Assembly (NCBI GenBank): GCA_010671965.1
Contig: JAAHIC010000359.1
Coordinates: forward strand, 1 to 5,374
Reading direction: 5' to 3'
Length of the DNA: 5,374 nucleotides
Source: Leptolyngbya sp. SIO4C5
Lineage (GTDB): Bacteria; Cyanobacteriota; Cyanobacteriia; Phormidesmidales; Phormidesmidaceae
Shown: positions 1 through 5,374 of the stretch, piece by piece
How positions within the stretch are numbered: position 1 is the first letter of the stretch
Layout of the letters: the number at the start of each line of letters is the position of its first letter
Translations under genes and position numbers: made by a program
Notes under the pieces: model-generated
What the model was told of the DNA's origin: nothing
Seen by the model: only the letters and a program-made list of their open reading frames with translations
The model's database searches: none

Positions 1-115
1 TCAAAAAGATCGAACCCTGATGTTGCCAGATTGGCTGGGCACCCGCTCCAGCAGAATATTTCGCTTGTAGCCGGTGCCCAGCCAATCTGGCAACATCAGG
101 GTTCGATCTTTTTGA
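1..115. repeat. Perfect 43-bp inverted repeat with 29-bp loop at the window edge
   Basis: Bases 1-43 are an exact reverse complement of bases 73-115; the loop is 44-72. Pairing stops sharply at the loop side (C44 opposite C72). The outer limit is unknown because the left arm runs into the window edge. The right arm lies inside, and in frame with, the coding sequence of an AraC-like N-terminus (DRTLMLPDWLG on the minus strand), so the left arm is the antisense copy of that coding sequence. There is no U-tract, no transposase and no recognisable insertion-sequence end. A coding-sequence fold-back exactly at an end is typical of a chimeric read or contig end. A genuine inverted duplication is the alternative. 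The repeat itself is certain; its biological reality is not. Confidence 0.95.
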
Positions 116-225
116 TTGGTTAACAGTTCTGGCTGCGTGGCCAGAACATTTCCCTGCATCAGTTGCAGCCATTCGTCGTCTTGAATAGTCAGGGTCACGG
201 GGCGCTCAATAACGTTTCTAGACAA
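1..225 (-). CDS. N-terminal fragment of a second AraC/PchR-type regulator, broken by the fold-back repeat
   Basis: The reading frame gives 74 residues from a TTG at 225. A GTG at 198 (VTLTIQDDEWLQL) is the more family-like start, because cyanobacterial PchR-type regulators commonly begin with a short TLT-type strand. Residues about 41-62 (DRTLMLPDWLGTGYKRNILLE) resemble the segment in these regulators where a 'P..LG.GY.R.I.L' stretch leads into the N-terminal sensor domain. The sensor domain proper and the C-terminal double helix-turn-helix are absent. The last 12 residues (VPSQSGNIRVRSF region) and the TGA at 1-3 are read from the inverted copy of the gene's own sequence, so they are not native protein. 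Authentic sequence therefore probably ends near base 44. The gene lies 92-119 nt downstream of the binding-protein gene on the same strand and could be the last gene of the operon. The family call rests on a short N-terminal match and gene context, so it is moderate. Confidence 0.55.
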   Translation of the reverse strand: MSRNVIERPVTLTIQDDEWLQLMQGNVLATQPELLTNQKDRTLMLPDWLGTGYKRNILLERVPSQSGNIRVRSF

Positions 226-317
226 TTCTGCTGATGATACCAGATCGCAATAAGCAGCGTTGTTACCCCTTTAACCTGAACTTTGCCGGTTTGTATGACT
301 CACGGTAGTGGGTCGCG

Positions 318-1367
318 TCAGCCTGCCAACAGCAACTGGCGCAGGTCAGTCAAAATCATCTCTGCACCGATGGGGCCATTAAAGAGATTCCACTGATAAA
401 AAGTAGTGAAATAGACACGGTCGGCTTTGCTTGCGGTCAGGGATTGGGCGATCGCGTTGTTATCCCATTCAGCTTTCACCCCAGAAAACTGCTGCTCAAT
501 CAGGGATGCCGCATCGGTCGCCCCGGTGCTTTGACCGCTTTGACCCAGATCGGTGCGATAGCCCAGCACAAAAATGGAGTCGGCTGCGTCCATCTCAGGC
601 AACACTTCTAACGATAACGGTGCCGAGTTGGGAGTGCTGCCACTCGGGGGCGACACCAGTTCAAATCCCACCGCTTCCAGCAACTCCCCCACGAAGCTCT
701 CAGCCGTGATGGCCTGAATGGTGCCGTTGCTGAGACCGTTTGCCGTCATCACCAACATCTGGGGGTGAGTCGCCACGACGGAAGCCAAGTCAGCGCGGGC
801 AGCAGCCACCTGTTCCTCGTAGCGGGCGATCGCTGTTTCTGCTAAAGCATCGTCCCCCAGTGCCTGAGCAAACACCTGAATGTTGTCGCGCCACTTGCCC
901 TTTTGACTACGGACATCTAGCGATATCGTCGGCGCAATCTGGTTGAGCAAATTAGCGGCACCTTCGATGTACCCCATCTCTCCCACAATCAAATCTGGCT
1001 TGAGCTGGGTTAGGGCTTCCAACGACGGCTCACCTCTCAAACCACCTAGGTTAACGGGCTGAGTCGTAATCAACTCGCCGACATAGGGAATAGCCTTACT
1101 AGGCTGCTCAAGGCGCTCCGCTTGAGAGGGTACGACCGTTATCGTCCCAGCCGGCTGCTCCCCTAAAGACAGCAAGAGATCGAGGGAGTGCGCCCCCAGA
1201 GCGACAATTTTCTCTGGTTTGCCGCAAACTTCCGTCTCGCCAAGGACGTGGGAAACCGTGCGGCAGTTGGCAGTAATCGGGGTTTGGGCCGAGTTGGGAC
1301 TACACGCCACCACACAGAGGCAGCTCAATAGAGCCAGGATGCCGTACCAAGGATGAAAATAGCGCAT
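318..1367 (-). CDS. Iron-siderophore ABC transporter substrate-binding lipoprotein (FecB/FhuD-like)
   Basis: This is the predicted periplasmic receptor of a class-III (helical-backbone) metal-siderophore ABC importer. It would take the ferric siderophore delivered by the outer-membrane receptor and hand it to an inner-membrane permease. From the ATG at 1367 the protein has 349 residues, usual for the family. A short signal peptide (MRYFHPWYGILALLSCLCVVAC) ends in a lipobox with the lipidated Cys at position 22. The family N-terminal strand with a Cys pair follows (CRTVSHVLGETEVCGKP, Cys35 and Cys48). Then come KIVALG (53-58), PYVGELITTQPVNLG (94-108), PSLEALTQLKPDLIVGE (114-130), a long linker helix (about 173-198) and the second lobe. 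The frame stays open to a TTG at 1421, only 12 nt after the receptor stop, but that start puts 18 extra residues before the signal peptide, so I prefer the ATG. Neither start has a clear Shine-Dalgarno, and coupling to the upstream receptor is likely. The siderophore type cannot be read from sequence. Confidence 0.93.
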   Translation of the reverse strand: MRYFHPWYGILALLSCLCVVACSPNSAQTPITANCRTVSHVLGETEVCGKPEKIVALGAHSLDLLLSLGEQPAGTITVVPSQAERLEQPSKAIPYVGELITTQPVNLGGLRGEPSLEALTQLKPDLIVGEMGYIEGAANLLNQIAPTISLDVRSQKGKWRDNIQVFAQALGDDALAETAIARYEEQVAAARADLASVVATHPQMLVMTANGLSNGTIQAITAESFVGELLEAVGFELVSPPSGSTPNSAPLSLEVLPEMDAADSIFVLGYRTDLGQSGQSTGATDAASLIEQQFSGVKAEWDNNAIAQSLTASKADRVYFTTFYQWNLFNGPIGAEMILTDLRQLLLAG

Positions 1368-1433
1368 GGGTCGTTGAAGGAGTGAAGGGCAGAGGGGTAA
1401 GGAAGAACGCAGGATTTGCAATGGTGATGCGCG

Positions 1434-4121
1434 TTAAAACTCGATGGTGAACGACCCCACCACTGTGAAACCTTCTCCTGGATTAATTTCGCTGGTACGA
1501 CTATTTTCCGCACTTTCGATGTAGTCCACATCAAAGAGGTTGCGGAAGTTAAGACCCGCTCGCCAGTTGTCTCGCTGATAGGAAATCGCCGCATTGGTCA
1601 GGAAATACTCATCCAGCGTGAAGCTGTTGGCATTGTCGCCGAAGCGATCGCCGACAAAATTCACCCCAATGCCAAAGCCGAGTCCAGCCAAGTCACCCTG
1701 CTGAATTTCATAGTTTGTCCACAGGTTGAAATTGTGCTCGGGCACCCCGAACAACTGATTGCCTTCGAGACCGTCATTGTCTTCGGTGATTTCAGTATCG
1801 GTGTAGGCATAGTTGGCAACGATATTCCAACCGGGCAAAATCTCGCCAATCACGTCGAGTTCCACCCCCCGACTGCGCTGCTCGCCCACCGCCACCGAAA
1901 ACAGCGGATTGTTGGGGTCGGTGGTCGCGACGTTCTGCTTCGTAATATTGAATAGGGCTAGACCTGCTACCAGGCGACCGTCAAGCAATTCTGCGCGGGC
2001 GCCAACCTCAAACTGCTCGCCCTGTTCGGGTTCAAGCGGGTCGCCACTCTCGGTATTGCCAAAGTTTGGCGCAAAGGACTGGCTGTAGCTGGTGTAGAGA
2101 GAAACTTCCTCAATCGGCTGATACACCAGGCCAATGCGAGGGCTAAATGCGTCGTCGTAACGCTCAGTTTCAAATGGACGACCCAACTGCACACCAGAGC
2201 TTTCTTGATCGGCAGTGTCATAGCGCAGGCCCACCAGCAATTTCAGATTATCCAGCAGGGAAATTTGATCCTGCACATAGATGCCCAACCCATCCGTGGT
2301 GCCTTCTGAACTCAGTAACACTGGGGCTGCATCAAAGTCTGGCGTCACCAAGCTGTCGTAGTCGGGGGCAAAAATATTGAGGGCGTTGACAACGGAAATA
2401 TCGCCTCGGGCTTCGGTGCCGTCGTCGCGGCGGCGATAAAGATCAATCCCGGCTAACAAAGTGTGGTCAATATTGCCGGTCGAAAATTCACCCACCGTAT
2501 TGGTTTGCAACTCAAAGGAGTCTGAGGGCTGGTCAAGTCGTACCGGCACACTGAAGATCGTGCCTGCCGCTTCGTTAAACCCTGGACCAAAACCAACGAT
2601 GACGCTGGTGTCGTATTGAGTGTAGTAAAAAGAATTGCGGAGCTGCCAATCATCGTTAAACCGATGCTCAAATTGATACCCGGTTCGCACAAACTCCGCA
2701 GATGCCGTGAGGTCGCGATCGTTCAGCGCGCGGTCAAAGGGAATGTCAGCAACTTCATCCCCCACGGCGACAAGGCCAAAATCGTTGGGACGTTCATCAT
2801 CGCGGTATTCCAGTTCCACGGTAAGGTCGGTTTGCTCGTTGATGGCAAAGCTGACAATAGGAGCTAAGAAAAACCGCTCGACCGGGTTGGTGAAATCGCG
2901 AAAGTAATCTTCGCGGCGATAGAGGGCATTCAGTCGATAGAGAACACGCCCGTCTTCGGTCAGTGGCCCGGATAGATCAACACTAGGCTCAACTAGAGTC
3001 CGATTGCCACCCCGGAAACCCAGCTCATAAGAGGGCTCACTCAGGGGCTGTTCGCTGACCAGGTTGATGACGCCACCGGGCTCCAAAGAGCCAAATAGAA
3101 TAGCTGCTGGCCCCTTGAGGATTTCGAGTTGTTCAATATTGGCAAGCTCAGGAAACCCAATGTTTCCGGTGCCGCCATTGGTGAGTCGAAAGCCGTCGCG
3201 GAGCACAGAGGAACTGTCAAAGCCCCGAATGGCAAAGCGCTGTCCGCGAGGATCGTTGCTGCCTGAGACCACACCACTAGCATTGCGCACGGCGTCATTC
3301 AAGTCGGTCACGGCCTGATCTTCTAACACGGCTTGGGGAATGACTTGGATGGATTGGGGCACGTCGCGCAATGGGGTGTCGGTGCGGGTTGCAGTAGTCG
3401 CGTTGGGCACCACGTAATCGTCTTGATCTTCGCCCGTCACGCCAATTTGAATCGCTTCATCATCGGTCACGGCCTGGGCAATTCCCGGCGTGACGCCAAG
3501 GGCCAGTCCGGCAGCACTGGGAGTAATCTCTACCTGGGGCGGAGCATCGCTGCCAGTAATCACCACCCGTACCAGGTCGCCGGATAATTCCGACGCTTGA
3601 ATCAGGGCAATGCCCTCAGTGGGCTGAAACGCTTGAAATGCGCCATCAGCCAATGAGGCGTTGGGAATTTCGACAATTAAGGCATTACCGGTGATTGTCG
3701 TGGAGTCGGGGGCGGATAGTGCCCCCTCGTCAGCTTCGAGCACAACTTGCAGACCCGCATCGGTAGACTCCACGGTGATGCCAGTGATGACAATCGGCGA
3801 GCCATCGGCCTGGGCGACCTGTGGGGCGAGGGCACTGGCTTCGTAGGCGATGGGGGCCGCGGCATGATCCCGAAGTTGGTCAGAGACATCGGTAAGCGCG
3901 ATCGCCCCCACCGCATCCTGATGCTGAGAAACTGGCTCCGGCAACGCGAACTCCGCCAGGGCCAGGTTTTCTGTCGGCGGTTCAGCCGTTGCTTTGACGA
4001 CAGATTTTGGAGAAGCACCGGGCTCGACGAGTGATCGCGCCCCCGCCACGTCTGCCACCAGCAACGTGCCACTCATGCTCAACAGAGCCAACACACTCAA
4101 CTCCGAAACAGTCCGGTTCAT
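1434..4121 (-). CDS. TonB-dependent siderophore receptor with N-terminal AMIN domain
   Basis: This is an outer-membrane, TonB-energised ferric-siderophore importer of 895 residues. A signal peptide spans about 1-28 (ending VADVAGARS). An Ala/Pro-rich linker (about 30-105) leads to an AMIN domain at about 109-211 (IVITGITVESTDAGLQVVL ... VRVVITGSDAPP), a beta domain thought to bind cell-wall or periplasmic structures. A TonB-box-like stretch (EAIQIGVTGE, 222-231) precedes the plug. Plug motifs are TDTPLRDVPQSIQVIPQ (248-264), a RGFDSSSVLRDGFRL segment (299-313) and the signature IEQLEILKGPAAILFG / LEPGGVINLVSEQP (329-359), typical of siderophore receptors. The 22-strand barrel runs from about 365 to the end, with PRIGLVYQPIEEVSLYTSYS (661-680), NLFDVDY (861-867) and a C-terminal aromatic (FTIEF) as expected for BAM recognition. 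The ATG at 4121 has a weak purine-rich GAGAA eight bases upstream. The binding-protein gene follows closely, suggesting one transcript. The frame is intact. Substrate identity is unknown; hydroxamate- or citrate-type is plausible but not shown. Confidence 0.97.
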   Translation of the reverse strand: MNRTVSELSVLALLSMSGTLLVADVAGARSLVEPGASPKSVVKATAEPPTENLALAEFALPEPVSQHQDAVGAIALTDVSDQLRDHAAAPIAYEASALAPQVAQADGSPIVITGITVESTDAGLQVVLEADEGALSAPDSTTITGNALIVEIPNASLADGAFQAFQPTEGIALIQASELSGDLVRVVITGSDAPPQVEITPSAAGLALGVTPGIAQAVTDDEAIQIGVTGEDQDDYVVPNATTATRTDTPLRDVPQSIQVIPQAVLEDQAVTDLNDAVRNASGVVSGSNDPRGQRFAIRGFDSSSVLRDGFRLTNGGTGNIGFPELANIEQLEILKGPAAILFGSLEPGGVINLVSEQPLSEPSYELGFRGGNRTLVEPSVDLSGPLTEDGRVLYRLNALYRREDYFRDFTNPVERFFLAPIVSFAINEQTDLTVELEYRDDERPNDFGLVAVGDEVADIPFDRALNDRDLTASAEFVRTGYQFEHRFNDDWQLRNSFYYTQYDTSVIVGFGPGFNEAAGTIFSVPVRLDQPSDSFELQTNTVGEFSTGNIDHTLLAGIDLYRRRDDGTEARGDISVVNALNIFAPDYDSLVTPDFDAAPVLLSSEGTTDGLGIYVQDQISLLDNLKLLVGLRYDTADQESSGVQLGRPFETERYDDAFSPRIGLVYQPIEEVSLYTSYSQSFAPNFGNTESGDPLEPEQGEQFEVGARAELLDGRLVAGLALFNITKQNVATTDPNNPLFSVAVGEQRSRGVELDVIGEILPGWNIVANYAYTDTEITEDNDGLEGNQLFGVPEHNFNLWTNYEIQQGDLAGLGFGIGVNFVGDRFGDNANSFTLDEYFLTNAAISYQRDNWRAGLNFRNLFDVDYIESAENSRTSEINPGEGFTVVGSFTIEF

Positions 4122-4155
4122 CGTTTTTTCTCATACTCCACAGGACAGCACTGCC

Positions 4156-4163
4156 GCGATCGC
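4156..4163. repeat. HIP1 octamer (GCGATCGC), one of five in the window
   Basis: Perfect copies of GCGATCGC occur at 448-455, 826-833, 1644-1651, 3898-3905 and 4156-4163. Four lie inside genes and this one lies in the leader of the receptor operon. Such density (about one per kilobase) far exceeds chance for an 8-mer and is a well-known mark of many cyanobacterial genomes. It supports the host assignment and shows that both the receptor and the binding-protein gene are adapted to a HIP1-rich genome rather than recently acquired from outside cyanobacteria. Confidence 0.9.
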
Positions 4164-4213
4164 AGGGGGAAATCACCCATGACTGCATCCAGCGGCTCTA
4201 GTTAAAGCCAATC

Positions 4214-4235
4214 ATTCTCATGAAGATATGAGAAT
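4214..4235. promoter_or_regulatory. Perfect 8-6-8 palindrome, candidate Fur or AraC operator
   Basis: The arms ATTCTCAT (4214-4221) and ATGAGAAT (4228-4235) are exact reverse complements around the spacer GAAGAT. Each arm contains TGAGAAT/ATTCTCA, which matches the half-site of Fur boxes (TGATAAT-type, often TGAGAAT). Read on the minus strand, 4220-4206 is TGAGAATGATTGGCT, which fits the left half and the start of the right half of a 7-1-7 Fur site, so two overlapping Fur dimers are possible. The site lies about 100 bp upstream of the receptor ATG, next to a weak -10. Iron-dependent repression of a siderophore receptor is expected from the biology. Binding by the neighbouring AraC regulator is the main alternative, although that family more often uses direct repeats. 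Confidence 0.55.
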
Positions 4236-4310
4236 CTGTGATCGCTGGGGAGAGATTTTGATGCCCAAACGCATTTTCCTGCTTGCGGTAGAAACTCACT
4301 CTTAAAAGTG

Positions 4311-4332
4311 CCTATGGCTAGCTGGCCATAGG
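4311..4332 (-). terminator. Short hairpin straddling the regulator's stop codon, weak terminator candidate
   Basis: CCTATGGC (4311-4318) and GCCATAGG (4325-4332) form a perfect 8-bp stem with a 6-base loop. In transcription order the stem begins within the last codons of the AraC gene, the TAG stop (4320-4318) lies at the loop and second arm, and the stem is followed by CACTTTTAAG. Only four U residues follow, starting three bases after the stem, so an intrinsic terminator would be weak or leaky. It could instead stabilise the 3' end of the regulator mRNA. The structure is seen directly; the terminator role is an inference. Confidence 0.35.
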
Positions 4333-5374
4333 CAAGGCATGCATCTGAAAAGCTTTGGGGTTGACACCAATGTATTTGCGGAAGGCTATGGCGAACTTAC
4401 TGCGGCAGCCATACCCTACCTCTGTCGCCACCTGACCGATGGAAAGCTCGGTTGTCATCAGTAATCGCTGAGCCTGCCACAAGCGGCAATCGCGCAAGTA
4501 GCCAAAGGGTGTGGTGCCATAAACCTTGTGAAATCCCTGGTTCAGCTTGAGGCGATTAGTTGCCACCTGCCGGGTCAATTCCTCAATCGAGGGTGGGTTA
4601 ACAAACCGAGCCCTCAAGATGGCCGCTGCTTGGTATATCGTCGCTAAATCAGTGGAATTTAAATTGGGCTGCTCCATCGCCTCAAACCTTAGCGCAATGA
4701 GCGCTAAAGCTTGCTGGGTCAGATACGTGCGGCGCGTACTACCTTGATAAGGGCAACTAAGGATGTTGCCAATTACCTGTTCCATCCTTGAGGTAATGGA
4801 TTGGCGCTGGGCATATTGCAACGCGATGAGGTCTGCAAAGAGGCTGTCCGACATGCGCTGAAAAGAACTATGCAAGTCACTCTCAGAAGCGATACTAGAA
4901 GTCGACTCGTTGGTCAAAATGTCTGCTAAAGCTGGATAAGGTCGCCTTCGTGGAGTCGGGAACAGCTGCTGTACAACCTCCTGAACCACGTTCACAGTTT
5001 GGGGATGCAAGCGTTCTAAGAAAGAGCGTAGATATATCGAGGAGCTACCCTGCCGACACCAAACCTCTACCTTAGAGAATCTCTGCCCCGCGGCCCTAAA
5101 CCCTAAGCCTTTCCCACCAAAATAGGGGCAAAAATAGCTCTTTCCACCGGTCAAGCTGTCAAGATGAAAAGCAAATTCCACACAGTTCTTTTCCTGGTAC
5201 AAATCCATCACTAAATCTTGCTGTAGCGTGTAGTCAAAGATGACCAAGGCTAATTCCCAGCCGTCAGGAAAATTCGCGTTTGTTTCACACCGACAGCGGC
5301 GACCGCGTGTGGGTTTGTCCACCTGATTTGGGTCAGGGGTACTTTCAGGAAATTCCGCTACAGGATGATTTAGC
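4318..5374 (-). CDS. AraC-family transcriptional regulator, PchR-like, truncated at the right edge
   Basis: This is a predicted cytoplasmic DNA-binding regulator of siderophore uptake genes, of the type that responds to a ferric siderophore and activates the adjacent receptor gene. The frame stays open to the window edge: 17 codons lie upstream of the in-frame GTG at 5322, and the sensor strand usually found near residue 55 (here GWELALVIFDYTL) falls at about 38-50 of the visible 351 residues. The true start is therefore probably a short way outside the window, and the GTG is likely internal. The C-terminus has the two helix-turn-helix units of the family: PSIEELTRQVATNRLKLNQ followed by GFHKVYG (about 261-286), and LSIGQVATEVGYGCRSKF followed by AIAFRKYIGVNPKAFQM (about 310-344). 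The NRLKLNQGF..VYG.TPF pattern is characteristic of the PchR-type subgroup. It is co-directional with and 196 nt upstream of the receptor. The family is certain; the regulated target is inferred from position. Confidence 0.93.
   Translation of the reverse strand, partial: LNHPVAEFPESTPDPNQVDKPTRGRRCRCETNANFPDGWELALVIFDYTLQQDLVMDLYQEKNCVEFAFHLDSLTGGKSYFCPYFGGKGLGFRAAGQRFSKVEVWCRQGSSSIYLRSFLERLHPQTVNVVQEVVQQLFPTPRRRPYPALADILTNESTSSIASESDLHSSFQRMSDSLFADLIALQYAQRQSITSRMEQVIGNILSCPYQGSTRRTYLTQQALALIALRFEAMEQPNLNSTDLATIYQAAAILRARFVNPPSIEELTRQVATNRLKLNQGFHKVYGTTPFGYLRDCRLWQAQRLLMTTELSIGQVATEVGYGCRSKFAIAFRKYIGVNPKAFQMHALPMAS

Larger units (their letters stand above)
4122..4317 (-). promoter_or_regulatory. 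Control region upstream of the receptor-binding protein operon
   Basis: These 196 bases separate the upstream regulator's stop from the receptor ATG and hold no credible gene. They contain the palindrome at 4214-4235, a HIP1 octamer at 4156-4163 and, on the minus strand, a weak -10-like TTTAAC (plus 4201-4206) immediately downstream of the palindrome. No TTGACA-like -35 lies at the right spacing, which would fit a promoter that needs an activator such as an AraC protein. A predicted leader of roughly 75 nt would precede the start codon. The promoter position is a guess from sequence; the region's regulatory role is an inference from the operator and gene order. Confidence 0.5.

Noticed and set aside
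1..115. Insertion-sequence terminal repeat, attachment site or CRISPR repeat
   Set aside because: The arms are coding sequence of the regulator itself, no target duplication or transposase is seen, and there is only one pair of repeats with no spacers.
226..317. Possible promoter for the left regulator fragment: minus-strand TATCAT (plus 234-239)
   Set aside because: There is no matching -35 at 16-18 bp and the gene may simply be read through from the binding-protein gene; a lone hexamer is too weak to annotate.
1325..1594. Minus-strand 89-residue open frame bridging the receptor 3' end and the binding-protein start
   Set aside because: It lies in another frame of two well-supported genes, has no family motif, and is explained by the lack of stops in GC-rich coding sequence.
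3333..3587. Plus-strand open frames antisense to the receptor (also near 1734-2088 and 3747-4034)
   Set aside because: Their low-complexity or Cys/His-scattered translations show no domain, and the opposite strand carries an intact receptor with strong motifs throughout.
3677..4072. Minus-strand 131-residue open frame inside the receptor N-terminal part
   Set aside because: It is the alternate frame of the receptor's Ala/Pro-rich linker and AMIN region; its Arg/Ser/Pro-rich composition is typical of a shadow frame.
4191..4213. Minor stem GGCTTT/AGAGCC on the minus strand between the operator and the receptor leader
   Set aside because: The stem is short and imperfect (one wobble pair) and a 4-base loop of this kind is expected by chance; no riboswitch-like structure is visible around it.

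Overview
The window reads as a cyanobacterial siderophore-iron uptake locus with every gene on the minus strand. Five perfect HIP1 octamers (GCGATCGC) in 5.4 kb point to a cyanobacterium. So do the protein types: a TonB-dependent siderophore receptor with an N-terminal AMIN domain, a FecB-type lipoprotein, and PchR-like AraC regulators. GC-rich wobble positions and several long shadow frames fit a moderately GC-rich genome. I cannot name a genus from sequence alone.

In transcription order (right to left) the layout is as follows. An AraC/PchR-type regulator, open to the right edge (5374) and lacking its first residues, ends at 4318. A small hairpin (4311-4332) covers its stop codon. An intergenic control region of about 196 bp (4122-4317) carries a perfect 8-6-8 palindrome at 4214-4235 built of Fur-like TGAGAAT half-sites. 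The 895-residue AMIN-TonB-dependent receptor (1434-4121) follows, then the periplasmic iron-siderophore binding lipoprotein (318-1367, or from 1421 with a TTG start) only 12-66 nt downstream. After a 92-119 nt gap comes the N-terminal piece of a second AraC/PchR-like regulator (1-225).

Inferred function: the receptor takes a ferric siderophore through the outer membrane using TonB energy, and the lipoprotein carries it across the periplasm to an ABC permease/ATPase not present here. The AraC proteins probably sense the siderophore and activate the receptor operon, with Fur-type repression by iron. This is a familiar cyanobacterial arrangement; I see no clearly new biological system.

The strangest structure is at the left edge. 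Bases 1-43 are a perfect reverse complement of 73-115, with a 29-base loop. This fold-back cuts the second regulator after about 60 residues and replaces the rest with an antisense copy of its own coding sequence. It looks most like an assembly or amplification fold-back at a contig end, although a real inverted duplication cannot be excluded.
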